This document shows positions 22,129 to 34,076 of a stretch of DNA of 64,000 nucleotides, one piece after another. The DNA lies in assembly GCA_033807775.1 (NCBI GenBank), contig CM066321.1:250220422-250284421 (forward strand). Direction: 5' to 3'. The notes below the pieces were generated by a model that saw nothing but the letters and a program-made list of their open reading frames with translations, made no database searches and was not told the origin of the DNA. Every line of letters begins with the position of its first letter. Within the stretch, counting starts at the first letter, position 1. This DNA comes from Saussurea involucrata (taxonomy: Eukaryota > Streptophyta > Magnoliopsida > Asterales > Asteraceae). The position numbers were made by a program, and so were the translations under genes.

Positions 22129-24459
22129 ATAGGAAGATTGGATCTGTGAAAACAAAAGCTTTGATTTCTGGGATGAGCAAGAAGAAGTTGAGTTCTGATG
22201 ATGATGATAGTAGCAGTTCTGGAGATGATATGGAGGATATTGCTGAAAAGTTAGCATTGTTGACTAACAAGTTTCAAAACAGGTTTAGTAGAAAGAAGTT
22301 CTATTCAAAAGCTAAACCTGAATACAACAAAGCTAACAGATATAAAAGATTTGAGAAAAAGTATGAGAAAAAGGAGGAAGAGAAAGAAGAGAAAGAGGAT
22401 AAAGAGGAAAAAGAGAAGAAAGCTGTGAGAAAGGAGAGGGGAGAAAAGAAGGATAGAGATGACCGAAACTGTTTCAACTGCGGAAAACCAGGTCATTATG
22501 CCAGAGACTGTAGGCAAAAGAAGGTCAAGGATTCTGAATATTATCAGCGTAAGGCACATCTAGCAAAAGCCAAAGAATGTTGAAAGCCTGTCAATGTTGA
22601 AGAGGAAATTTGGCTTTTGGATTCTTCTGATGATGAAGAAGTGCATTTTACTGAAGTAAAGCACAGTCTGATGGCAAAACTGAATGAAGATGAGCAGGAA
22701 TCTGAGGTATCATTTCTATATTCTTCCAATAATTCTGATAATACTGATTCTAAAACTGAAGATGATAGATATGAAGAAATGCAAATCGTGATACTTGAAC
22801 TTAATGAGAAATTTGAAAAAGCCCAAAAGAAACTTGAAAAAGTTCAAAAGAAACTTGAAGAAGAGAAAAGTTCAAAGTTGAAATATCACGATGAAGGACT
22901 TCTTTATAAAGCTTTAGCTGAAGATAGAGAACAAGAAAAAGAAGTTATTAGATCAAAAGTTAAAACGCTTGAATCTGAAATTTATGAGTTAAAGAAGAAA
23001 ATGAAAGATATAAATGATGAAAACATAGATTTTCAGTTCACAATCAAAGTTCTTTCTGAAGAAAGAAAAGATGCTTTGAATAAAATCAAGGAGCTTGAAG
23101 ATTTAAATTATAAAAGAGGGCAGACTGAGCAAACTCTGAAATTACTAACTAGCAACCCAAAAGATACTAGATTTTATAATCCAAAAATGGGTCTAGGATT
23201 ATCTGATGTAGAGGTTCTTAAGAATGCACCTGAAAATCTTTACACAATTGAAAAATTGGGTGAAGGTTTAAAGGAAACTTTTAAAACTAAAGAACCTGAA
23301 ATTAAAAGTAAGGTTTTGAAGCAATCAATTGTAAAGGAAATTCCTCCAATTTCACAAGTCTTTGTTAAATCAAGTAATGAAGTCTTACAACAAACTATAA
23401 TAACGGAGGTTCCTTCAGTAACACAAGCTTTTGTTAACACTAATAATGAAAGTTTGAAACAAAGCTTTGCTAAAGATGTTGCTTCAAAATCCTTCAACTC
23501 CCATTTCAAACAAAGAGAAAGTAAAAACGGATAAAGGTTCGGAAGAAAAGCCTAGATTTAATACTTCAAACTTCAAATACGATGAACTAAATTATAGTTA
23601 CAAAACCAAAAGGGTTGAACTAACTGAATTTAGTTTATTATTTTCAAAAGAATCTATGGCTAAAACAACTGATGAACCTGAATCTGTTAAATCTGAATCA
23701 AGTGTTGAATTGGAGTAAAAAATAATATCAGATTCTGACGAAAAGGAGTTTGTTCACGATATCTCTTCTGAATTTCCTGATTTGAATTCAGCCTTACTTA
23801 AAATTGTGGATTTAGAAAATCAAATTTCTAAATTACAATTAAATTTTGAAAAATTAGAGGATGATTATGACAATATTGGAATAGATCATGATCACATTCA
23901 AAAAGTCAATCTTGATCTTAAAAATGAGATTCGGCGACTTGAATCCCAATTATTCGAATTATCAAAATCTAAGGATTCAAAACCTTGTGAAAAGTGTTCA
24001 AAACAAGCTGAATTCAAAGATCAGAGTAAATCTTCAAGTACAATTGATTCTGGTGCAAAAGTATTTTTAGAAAAAGATAGCTTTTTGAAGAAAACAAAGC
24101 ACTTGTTTTAAGATGTGCAAAACTTTCAAATCAAGTTTCAGATTTTGAGAAAGTGCTTTTTCTTGAGAAAAAGAAGCATAAAAAGGAAAGAACTGAGCTT
24201 GAAATTGAACTGAAATATTGTGAAGTATATCACACAAAATTTTCATCAAATATATCTAATGTCAAAAAGGAACAAGAACTGAAAAGAAAAGAAAAAGGAA
24301 AATTATTCGAAACGAAATCAAATTTGTTTACAAATAATGCTTCTAGTTCTAAGAGTTCTGACAATGTTTCTCATTCTTTCTCAGAAATGGATGAAGAAAA
24401 GTGCGTGGATCTGAAGGAGAATGTTTCGAATAGAAAGAATAGGAATACCGATAATGAGA
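22129..24459 (+). pseudogene. gag: Gag of element C, zinc knuckle and coiled-coil region
   Basis: Frame 0 continues the N-terminal gag after D. An acidic S/D run and a Lys/Glu-rich stretch precede the CCHC knuckle CFNCGKPGHYARDC (about 22470-22511), which binds RNA. An in-frame TGA lies at 22581-22583. The frame then carries a long coiled coil and the gag middle motif KRGQTEQT...RFYNPKMGLGL (about 23120-23200), followed by LKQS.VK/TQAFV repeats. It shifts to frame 1 near 23500 (TAA 23716-23718) and back to frame 0 near 24095. F interrupts it after TGAGA. K has the same domain order. Confidence 0.8.
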
Positions 24460-26597
24460 TGTAAGGCCCGTGTCCCGATATACATTTTATTTAATTATTT
24501 ATAATGGGTATTTAGCGAATTTATTTAACGGGTTAGTTGGCAAGGACCTTAAATGTTATAAATCGGTTAGAACTAATGGAACGTTTATTAATTTAGCAAG
24601 ATGTGGATAGTTGAGGGGCCAATCTTGGAGAATTGAGGATTGTTGCATGGGATCGGCCCAATGCAAGCCGACCCCCCCCCTCGTTTTTTTATTACTCACG
24701 GCCTCTCCATTTAGGGATGAAAACCACAAACCTAAAACCTAATTCTTTTTCCCATTTTCCTTAGTCGGCCGTCGAGAGAGAAACGAAGAGAGAGAGAGAG
24801 AGATCGCGAGAGAGAGAGAGGAGAAGAAGAACCAGCGGCAGCCACCCCTCGCCGCCGCTGCTGCTGTCGCCGGAGGTCGCCACACCTGCTGTCGTCGGAG
24901 GTCGAGAGGGAGGAGATTGGTGGTAGTGGTGAGACGTCGTCGTGAGGTAAGTAACTCTCTCGTTCGCCTCGTTCTTTTCTTTTTCCTTTTCGTTTTTCCG
25001 GCGAGACCACCACCGCCGCACGCCGTCGCTACGGTGGCTGTGGGTGGAGGGCGGTGGCAGTGGGTGACACTCTTAGCGTAAATCCCGAATCGTTTAAGCC
25101 TTGAATCGTTTTTATAAATCGTGATTTTATGAAAATTCTAAGTGTGCTGTTCAGTTTTCGTTTGACCATAACTTTTCCGTCGTAGCTCCGTTTGAGCCGA
25201 AACTGGCGCCCACGGTTCAAGCTCGGGGTCGGGCATGTTTTCCGTGTTTTAGCGGAAAACTGGTTCGGCCTCTAGCTAGGTGGAAAAGTGGTCGTAAGTT
25301 CAGTGAATCGTCATTTTATGTAAAAGAAACTGCAGTTCTGTCACTGTTTTGCGTAAGCTGTAACTTTCTGCTCGTAACTCGGTTTGGGGTGAAACCGGTG
25401 TCAAAAGTTCCCTTTTTGAGTCTAGAAACTTTTCTGTGTTTTGTGCAAAACCCAGTTCGGGACGTAGCATGGGTCGATTTGTCGTTTTATACTGAAAGGT
25501 GCTGAATTTCGCTGTTCCGGAAACTGTTTTTGTAAAATCCGTAGTAAATTGTAGGAAAATCGTTAGGAGGCGTATAATATGTCCTTGGAACCCTAACTCA
25601 GAGTACTTTCTGGTCATGAAATAATATTGAGAATTTTCTGGGTTTAAAGGGGTCGAAACAGGTCCCGAACAGACCTGTTTTGGGTGAACGGAATTTAGTT
25701 TTAGTGACGGTATAAGCGTGTGTCGTGTCATAGGGTCCGGGTCTCGTATTGACACGTTTTAACATGCATTTAGGTACTGGGAAGTGACCGTAATTGTGAA
25801 GCTTGATTTGTGTTATTAAGCTGGGCGCGCATTCGAGGTGAGTTCTCTCACTGTGTAGTTAGGGGTTGTATGCATGTCATAATAGTTTGTATGTACTACT
25901 GTCTTTGTGGTGTGAACTAGTTGTTTGTGGTGTGTAATATTTGATTGGTTTGAATGCTTAGTATAAAGGTTTTACATTACAATTCGGTGGGACCGAGAAA
26001 GTGGAAAGAAACGTTGTGGGAACTCGGTGTGACGAGTGTGTTACATTACAATTCGGTGGGACCGAGAAAGTGGAAAGAAACGTTGTGGGAACTCGGTGTG
26101 ATGAGTGTGTTACATTACAATTCGGTGGGACCGAGGAAGTGGAAAGGAAGGTTGTGGGAACTCGGTGTGACGAGTGTGTTACATTACAATTCGGTGGGAC
26201 CGAGGTGTTGGATACATAATTACTTGTAGATGTTTACTCGTTTTATGTAACTGTGATGTTGTTGCTTATGTGCGGATAGGGGTGATGTGTATATAATTCC
26301 TATATGCGCATGTGTTGGAATTCACTAAGCTTCGTGCTTACCCTTTCCCAATAAACTGTGGTTTCAGGTCCGAGCGGCTCCAAGGCGTGACAAGTACACA
26401 CTGGCGCGCGTGAAGAGCTGATTATTATATCGTTTTATAATTATCATTCTTAAACTATTTATTCCGCTGTTTATTGTTCGTAATAATTTTATTTAGTGGT
26501 TTGCAAATGAAACGATTGAACTATTAAATGCGTTTTTATTAATGAAGGGTTACTTTAAAAATTTTAAATTTGCTTGTAATTTTTGGGACGTTACAAC
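24460..26597 (+). mobile_element. Element F: solo-LTR-like insertion in C gag
   Basis: It starts TGTAAGGCCCGTGTCCC and ends GGGACGTTACAAC, nearly inverted ends. TGAGA stands at 24455-24459 and 26598-26602. Removing 24460-26602 restores the gag frame, so these ends are right even though two bases (AC) follow the expected terminal CA. CACTAAGC...GCTTACC near 26327 matches H and is typical of long Ty3/gypsy LTRs. No coding sequence is present. It includes a GA-repeat (24780-24825), a CCGCCG-rich part (24830-25050) and 69-bp tandem repeats. Confidence 0.78.
25972..26205 (+). repeat. 69-bp tandem repeat inside F
   Basis: Units begin at 25972, 26041 and 26110, with a partial unit at 26179. Each holds CATTACAATTCGGTGGGACC and GGGAACTCGGTG. 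Because 69 is a multiple of three, two frames stay open through the array, which gives false ORFs. Confidence 0.93.
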
Positions 26598-26602
26598 TGA
26601 GA

Positions 26603-27051
26603 AATGTATTTCTTCAAATAAAAATTGTATTCATTCGTGTAATGTTTACAAAGTTTGTGAAAATAAAAATTCCGCAATTTCTGATTCTACTTTGTTGACA
26701 CAAGCAAAAAGAAGAATACATTGTGCTCATTGTTGGGATAACTATTTCAAGCTAAATAGAAATGATCCAAAGAACAAAAGGTCTAATACTTCATCTTTTT
26801 CTTTAAAATCATCAGCAAACAAATTTGCTAAAATGTTCGGTTTCAGATCAAAGAAACAGAATAAGAAGAAAGAAACAAAAACAGTTGATGTGAATATGGT
26901 TTGGATTCCCAAAGATCAACTCAACAAACCAAATTCAAAAAATAACCTTACCTTTAAAGGCAAAATTCAAGGTTCATCAACTGTAATAAACAAACTGATC
27001 CATACTAACAAGAAAGGACCCATACAGATATGGGTACCTAAGATCAGGTAA
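26603..27051 (+). pseudogene. gag: Gag C-terminal tail of element C
   Basis: Frame 1 continues gag after F with a cluster of cysteines (EKC, NCIHSC, KVCE) and CAHCW, a possible zinc site also seen in E. A basic Lys-rich stretch follows, then GPIQIWVPKIR before TAA 27049-27051. The GP..WVPK end is the same in B, E and G. Protease follows 15 bases later in frame 0, so gag and pol here are in different frames. Confidence 0.8.
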
Positions 27052-27065
27052 TTTTCTTTTTACAG

Positions 27066-28306
27066 GACCGTCATGTGTGGGTCATTGATTCGGGAGCTTC
27101 TAGACACATGACGGGGTACAAGCACTTATTGCACGATTTTACTGTACATCCTGGCGGATCGGTAGGTTTTGATAACGACTCCAAAGGTCACGTTCGAGGC
27201 TTCGGAACGTTGAAGAATGACTAGATGCAAATAGAAAAGATCTTGTATGTTGAAGGATTAGGACATAACCTTTTCAGTATTAGTCAGTTTTGAGACAAGG
27301 ACTGTAAGGTAATTTTTGACAAGAAGTTTTGCTATGTTGTGGATGAGAACTGGTCAGAGATTTTCAGAGCAAAACGATGCGGCGATCTATATATGACAGA
27401 TTTTGCGACTCTTGTTGCTTCTAATCAAGTTTGTCTTGTTTCAAAAGCCTCTCAAGATGAATGTTGGTTGTGGCATAGGAGACTCTCACATCAAAATTTT
27501 CGAAGCATCAACAAGCTCAGAATAGATGGATTAGTTTCCGGGCTTCCTGAATTGAAGATTGACAAAGTTACTATCTGTCCGGCGTGTGAAATGGGAAAGA
27601 TGAAACACGTCTCGCACAAATCCAAAACTTTGTCTAATTGCAACAACGCCTTGGAATTAATTCATATGGATCTCTGTGGCCCGATGAGGACTCAGTCAAT
27701 GGGGGGAAAGAAGTATATATTGGTTATGATTGATGAGTACTCACGCTACACTTGGTTGGATTTTCTTCGACTCAAATCTGAAGCACCTGAGCTGATAATC
27801 AAGTTCATCAAAAAGATTCAAATTCTTCTACAACGTCCAATTCAAAAGATAAGGAGCGACAACGGGGCTGAATTCAAGAATGCGACTCTTCAATCTTTTC
27901 TTGAATCCGTTGGCATCTCTCACAATTTTTCTGCACCAATTACTCCACAACAAAATAGAGTGGTTGAAAGAAAGAATCGGATGCTTGTGGAAGCAGCTCG
28001 GACTATGCTTGCCTATTCGGGTCTTCCTCCAAGTTTATGGGATGAAGCAGTTTCCACCGCATGCTTCACACAAAACAGAACAATTATCAATAAACGTCTT
28101 AATAAAACTGCATATGAAATAATCAATAGTCGCAAACCTAACATCAATTTTTTGCGTGTTTTTGGATGCAGATGTTTTGTCTTAAAAGATCGAGAACACC
28201 TTGCAAAATTCCAAGTCAAGGTTGATGAAGGGATTTTTATTGGCTATTCCTTGAATTCTAAAGCATATCAGATCTACAATAATCGTACAAAATCATTCAT
28301 CGAGAG
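27066..28306 (+). pseudogene. pol: Protease and integrase of element C
   Basis: Frame 0. PR begins at DRHVWVIDSGASRHMTG with the D-S-G site at 27087-27095. Two nonsense codons, TAG 27222-27224 and TGA 27291-27293, kill it. The gag-pre-integrase zinc motif WHRRLSH...CPACEMGK is complete. The integrase core shows the D (HMDLCGP), D (RSDNGAEF) and E (VVERKNR) residues; the usual G after PQQN is R. G interrupts the frame after 28306, and the codon AGT is completed at 43213. Products would cut the polyprotein and insert cDNA. Confidence 0.88.
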
Positions 28307-29030
28307 TGTAGGTTCCCAGATTCACGTTGCATCACATTAATGGTAGTAATATAGACTGCGGAAGCATTTAAATATAAAGCCATTAAAGTGAGTGATTGTG
28401 TAAATGATATTGTAAAAGTGAGAATCAATTATAGAACAGGATAAACATAACAAGATCAAATAAGAAACGTTGCTCGTATATTGATAATGGATAACACCAA
28501 GAACAAGATCAATGGTGTATCCTGAAATCTCACAGGGAACAATATCGTACGGAGGTAGTGCTCGGGATTGATGCAGTGTGTTCTTAAACAATTGTGGAAA
28601 ACTATTCTTCCCAAAGCTTACAATTGTTTGTTCCACTACCTCTCTATTTATAGCCCTGATAAAGTTAAGACAGTGTACTATCGTACCCTAGAATGACAAG
28701 TGGAAAGTGTGTCTCCTAATTTTAGGGCATACGTGGAAAGTATGGGCACTTGTCTAACACTTGGGATTTCTTACGAGACTTAGGCATCACAGAGGTCTTC
28801 ACTACAACAGAGCTCATAGACCAGAGCTCTGTTGGTCTTCGGTTGTGAACAGTTCTTCTGTTGATCTTCTGACAGAGCTCGGTTGAGCTCTGTTAGTTTC
28901 ACCAGAACTCTGTTGAGTTCTGTTGATCTTCTTGAAGCTTTTTCTTCTAAGTCTTCTGTTGCATCTCTGATGGTCTTCTGACTTGATAATATTTTCAATA
29001 CTTTTACATTACAGATACTTGGGGCTGACA
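28307..29030 (-). repeat. 3' LTR of element G
   Basis: On the minus strand it runs from TGTCAGCCCC to GGGAACCTACA. A TATAAATA box lies at 28645-28652. The U3 part (28790-28960) is packed with CAGAGCTCTG/AACAGAGCTC words, with the perfect palindrome at 28822-28831. Confidence 0.94.
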
Positions 29031-29040
29031 ATCTCCCCCT
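29031..29040 (-). promoter_or_regulatory. Polypurine tract of element G
   Basis: AGGGGGAGAT on the minus strand, directly before the 3' LTR. Confidence 0.85.
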
Positions 29041-29133
29041 AAGTATTGAAAATAAAAAATTTAAAACAGAGATGTAAACAAAAAGAATAGAGAATATTTA
29101 CCTCTGTTAGCCTTGTACTATTCTTCTAAGATA

Positions 29134-32100
29134 TTACAGTGCATGGTAAGAAGTAGTACCTTTATGCATACTTATCTCCCTAAGAATTCTGTCGAATCTT
29201 CTGATTAGAGTACGGAAGTCCAGCATCAGATCAATCTGGTCGATGAAGAGTTTCTGCTGTTCTTCTGGACACTTACTTCTTGGGAGATCTTGGATTATGT
29301 TCTTGAGGTATACTAGCGACTCACTCGAGTACTTGTGGGCTTCAGCTGCTCTGATGGCCTTCTTTGTGCCCTTCTGTCGGCAGACAAAGACCGGAGGATC
29401 TTTTACTACGGTTCCAGTTCTGTGATGGCCATAACCCTCAAGGTTTTCATTTGGTGGTGCTATCGTTAGTTTCTCTACTTCAAACTCTATGCCTAGCAGA
29501 TAATTAATCTGTATTCTGAGATTGATGTGATCTTGCATAGCGAATCTGACTTCTGGTAGCGCAGTTCTGGCCGGCGTGTATCTTTCTGAGAAGTTCAAGC
29601 AGTATGCGTGAAGTAAGATCAGGTCGTATGGGTTCAGAAGGACGAGATCATTGTCATTGAAGATTTCATTTCTGTCTTCTGTTGATTCCACAGTATACTC
29701 ATGGTATGTGACTCTGTCATATTGAAACTTCTTGTGCTTGATGTCCAGAATTCTGCGGATACCGAAGTTTATATTGATGGCTCTGTTCTGATTTGACTTG
29801 GTTTGGATGAACTTTAGCCTTGCATCAGAAATGGTGTTTATTCTGATTGGGTTAAGGTATGGGTTAATGGGTACGGCATTTACAGGGATGATGTCTCTGT
29901 CAGCATATAGAAATGAAAATATCGTTTCTAAGGCAGGTTTTTCGGTATGAAGAGTAGAGGTTTCTGGGTTCTGTTCTGGTACCATTGGGTTTGGGTCATC
30001 ATGGGTTTCTGCCATAAGAGTGTCGATGTGTGCATATTTTTGAGTAGCTTGAGGTTGGGTTCGACTTGTTTGTCCTTCAGCAGAGGATGGGTCTGTCCTC
30101 TCTGGTTCTTTTCTTAGAGAAGTAGGAGGGGTATCTAGGCAGATAATCTCTGGTGGTTCTTGTGTTGACTCTTCTGTTGGTTTGATGATTCTGTTCTTGA
30201 ACATGTAGTTAAATGCCACTTCAGTCATATATGTCATGATTTCCTCTGTTATCCCCTTTTCTCCTTCTGTAGCCTCTGCCTCAGTTGCTTCTGTGATTTA
30301 CCCTTTACCCTTGGCTTCTCTCTCTTTTTCAACCTCTTTCTCTTTCTCTGCCTCTTTCTCCTTTTCTTTCTCCTTCTCCTTCTCCTTCTCATTCTCCTTT
30401 TCCTTCTCCCCCTTTTGTTGTTCTGAGGACTTACCCAATTGATCGTCTGATTGACCTTCTTGAGCATCTTTGAAATCATCATCATCGCCAGAATCGTCAA
30501 TTCCAGCTGTTGGTGAGGGCGGAACAACAAATCTCATATCATCTTTGTGTCTCTTGCTTGAAGGTTCATCTGTAGGTGCTTCTTCTGCAGGTCTTTTCGA
30601 TGTAGAGGTAGCCTGTAAAATAATATTAGTGAAGTTTGAGGCTGCCTTTGTCATTACATCTTCTACCTCTGTTGCAGCACTTCTGATCTATTCTACTTGA
30701 GACTCGAAGTTGACCTTGTGAGTATCAAGAGACGCTTTCACATGTTGTTCTGTCGCCTTAGCTTTCATTACAAATTTTGATGAGATCGTCATCATTCGGC
30801 TAAGAATTGATTTTCTGAAGTCTCCCATTTGTCCAACTGTCATGGGTAGGCCATTTGGGTTAGGGCTGGAGATGTTGAGTGGAGTAGCAGATGAGGTGGT
30901 TGCTTCTTTTATGGATTCCTTAACAGAGTTGGTAATTATCTCTGTCAATGTTCTGACGTTAGATTCTGAAAGAATAACTGTGGGGATGGGAAGGGTTCTG
31001 TTCATCTGCGCTGTGTGATTCTCTGTTATGAGTCGCTTTAGCTCTACAAGATCTGTCGAAGTCTTTTTAGCTTCCTCTGTTCTGATTGTTCTTAGCTCGA
31101 CTATCTCTGTTGTCAGCTTTGCAATCTCTTCTCCTCTGACTCGTTCAGACTCTGTTCTGAGTGCTTCAGCCTCGGCATATTTTTGAGTTATCTCAGCATG
31201 TTTGTTTGAGATGTTCAGCAGGTCTTCCTTGAGAGAAGCATTTTCCTTGCGGATCAGCTCCTCCTTTTGTTCATTGATAAGTTTATACTCATTCAAGGAG
31301 TTGTTGATACTGTCACAGAAGCTTTCGAACTCTGCTCTTGTGACAGTGTCAATGGGGGTGTCCTTGGTTCCAACACATGGATCCAATTCTGCCTCGAGTT
31401 CAGAGGCGCCTCCGTCAATAGTTGTATTGATGTTGGCTCTTGGAGGACTTCCACCTGATCCTTGATGTTCCCTTTGAGGGGAAACAACTACAGGTGTTCT
31501 GACCAAAGTTTCCTCTTCCAGCTCAGGTTCTGAAGAAGGAAATCTGGTGTGATGAGAAGCATTTGGATCAAGCAATGTCTTCCCTTGTTCTACTATGGTC
31601 TCCAATTGTCCCTGAGTCGGACAGATGCTACGTGAGATTACAAAGATCTCTGGTCTATTTTGTGACGTGTCTATATGAGCCACAGAGGCATCATCGTGTG
31701 GAGGTGACCTATTGATGTTCTGGGGCGAATGAACATTACTACCAAAGATAGCTTCCCCGACTTCGTGCGTACCAGAGGCATGAAGAGGTGCCTCTGATGG
31801 TATAGGTTGGTTGGGGTTCGAGGTGTGCACCTCTGCTTCAATAATCCTTTGGTCTTGATCACCAGGATTAGATTGTGTGGAAGCACTGGGATTTTGAGCA
31901 TCTTTTTCTATTCTCACATTTTCCTCGTCTCCTATGGCTGTAGAACTCTTTGGATTCTCTCTGATGTTTCCCTCTTACTCACCACTATAAAAAGAGATGT
32001 TTTCTACCTCTGGTGTTTCCTGTACTTCCTCATGGACAGCCTCTCTAGGAGACGCTATGTCCTCTACTTCCTCTCTTCTAGAGGAAGACCCCACTTCGGG

Positions 32101-33132
32101 TGCTCTTGCCTCTGGTCTGTTAACTTCCTCTCCTATCTCCTCACTTAAGCTCTCGAAGGAAGGCTCAGATCCTAAGTATGCTGGGGTTCTCACCTCAGGT
32201 TCTTGAGGTTTAGCAGCACTCTGATAGTTCTGGATAGAGATATGGTCAGGGGCGATAAGGGCAAGCATTGTACCTGGAATTCTTCTTATGAAGGGATATT
32301 CGCCTGAAGTGGTGGGGAGGAATTTGGACATCGTCCAAACAGGTGTGGAGCGACCCTGATGAGTTAGTTCCAGTCTGTCGAAGGGTCTTCTGATCACTAG
32401 ACTGATGAAGCGTGGAAACTTGATCATCTTCAAGAACTTGTGGGATCCAACGACTCCTCCTCTTGCGATGGATGAGGTTTTTGTGTTAACAGCCGTAATA
32501 AGATCGTTGTAGAGAATGCTGGCGTAGTCAAAGTTTCGATTGAAGAACAATCCATACATGATTTGTAGGATTTCCATTGTGGCTTGGTCTTGACTACCAG
32601 ATTTGCTGGTAAGGGTTCTGTTTAAGGTGGAGAACATGAAATTCCACATAGTGGGTAGTTTCTGTCGCTTGAACTCTCCTATTCTATTCGGATCCTTGTT
32701 GTAGCCCAAAAACTTCATGAAATCAAGAAGGACAGCTGTTTTTGGTGGTTTCTCATAGGCGTCTATTCCTAGCTGTCTTTTGGTTTTCATTCTGAAGATT
32801 CTTCTTAAGGTACATGCTCTAATGCGGATTGTTCCCGCTCCTCCATTACTTGCGTTGACGCTCCCAACTATCCCGTCTTGTTCTTCGATGTATTGGCATG
32901 TGGTCCACCATTGTTGGACATAGATCGCAGGAAGATGGTCATCGAACTCTGTTAGGGCTCTAAAGATATCAGAGTTTCTAAAGAACTCAATGAAGACATG
33001 ATACATGGGTAGATAGAGTCCTGGAGTGGGATCGAATCTGTAGTTGTTGTCAGCAAACTCATATGGAAGAACAATGATATCATCAGTGGGTTCTGATCGG
33101 CTAGAATCAGCAGAGTTTTGGAGTTCCGCCAT
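29134..33132 (-). pseudogene. aORF of element G, 1,333-codon frame with three stops
   Basis: A single frame without frameshifts runs from 33132 down to 29134, with in-frame stops only at 31975-31977, 30688-30690 and 30298-30300. The start MAELQNSADSS is preferred to an ATG at 33228 because that one is only about 10 bp from the TATA box. In order: N-terminal domain (residues about 20-300; LPAIYVQQWW, FLGYN, LPTMWNFMFSTLNRTLT, IMYGLFFN), acidic Ser/Pro linker, a coiled coil of about 120 residues, a KRHKDD motif, a (KE)n tract (near 30350-30420), and the C-terminal domain (NDNDLVLLNPYDL...LLGIEFEVEKL). No signal peptide or membrane span is visible. Function unknown. Confidence 0.85.
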
Positions 33133-33237
33133 TGTTGCAGGTTTGGGGTTTTCTTGAAGAATACTGAGGATTTGAATAAAAGAGGGAAAGGTGAACGGTT
33201 TAGGAGGTTTAGAAATGAAATGGGTCAAGGTTATGGA

Positions 33238-33373
33238 TATTTATAGTCAGAACTTGTGGCTGGGTAATCGTCGTAGATACTGTAGGCACTCGAGTGTCAG
33301 AAGGTGGAGTGGCCTGAATTGTGTATCGTGGGGACAGCTAGTGGTTTAGCTTTCAATTAGAGAGTGCCACGTG
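33238..33373 (-). promoter_or_regulatory. Candidate internal promoter for the G aORF
   Basis: On the minus strand, TATAAATA (33238-33245) lies about 105 bp before the aORF ATG, and a CACGTG G-box (33368-33373) lies about 125 bp further upstream, inside CCACGTGGCA. This is a textbook plant core-promoter layout between pol and the aORF. Confidence 0.5.
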
Positions 33374-34076
33374 GATTTGTTCTGACCACTTTTGTGCGAG
33401 TAAACCGTTGCGGTTAGAGATGTGTGGGTGACAAGTGGTTGACGCTTAGAAATAACCCGCACCTCTGATGACGTTACTTCTGATGATGTGGCATAAACCG
33501 ACAGAGTTTTGTTGGAGCTTTGCAAGTTTTGCCTCTGACGAGTGACCCTTTTTCTTTCTTTTCAAGTACTCCTTTGGTGTTTCACCTTTACCCAAAATCT
33601 TTTAAAATTTTGTATTTGATGAGGAAATGGCCAAAGAACGAGAACATAACTGACTTTAGAAATTTCACCGAGTTCTGGTGAAAAGCAACAGAGGCTCTGG
33701 TGAAATATCAGAGTTCTGGTAGGTTCTTGACGTTATCAAAGGATTTTCATCAGAACAGGTTTTCCCTCTTTCTTCAAAAGATTTTTCTTTTCAGAACAGA
33801 AAGCGAGGTCATTTTTATTTAAAAAAAAGATTTGACTCGCTCCCCCTAAAACCATGCACAAAACTTTTTAAACTCCCCTTGAAATATGAGCGAAAAAAAA
33901 CTTTTTACAAAAGGAAAAGAGAAAAAAAACTATGTACAAACAGATTCACTAAGCTTGTTGAAAAAGTATGCATGACAGAGTTCTGGTGAAAGACAGAGAC
34001 TCTGTTGAACTATCCTTCCTAACTTTTTGACAGAGCTCTGTTGGAACATCAGAGGCTCTGTTGAGTTTCAACAGAG
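33246..34076 (-). other. Spacer between pol and aORF in G
   Basis: On the minus strand it holds an AGGGGGAGC PPT-like motif at about 33839-33847 and a weaker AAGGGGAG near 33873. Between 33665 and 34075 are many CAGAGTTCTGG/CAGAGCTCTG words, with the 12-bp palindrome ACAGAGCTCTGT at 34030-34041. Apart from the internal promoter no gene is seen. Confidence 0.7.

Noticed and set aside
25954..26229. Repetitive ORFs with YNSVGPRKWK-type units
   Set aside because: Product of the 69-bp repeat in element F, whose unit is a multiple of three; open in two frames.
27049..27065. GTAATTTTCTTTTTACAG between gag and PR of C as an intron
   Set aside because: Only 18 nt between the donor- and acceptor-like sites, too short, and its removal does not put gag and PR in one frame.
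31202..31465. Plus-strand ORFs over the G aORF and pol (31202-31465, 34888-35694)
   Set aside because: Shadows of well-supported minus-strand coding sequence.
33130..33228. Upstream ATG at 33228 as start of the G aORF
   Set aside because: It lies about 10 bp from the TATA box, so it would precede the transcription start; ATG 33132 fits better.
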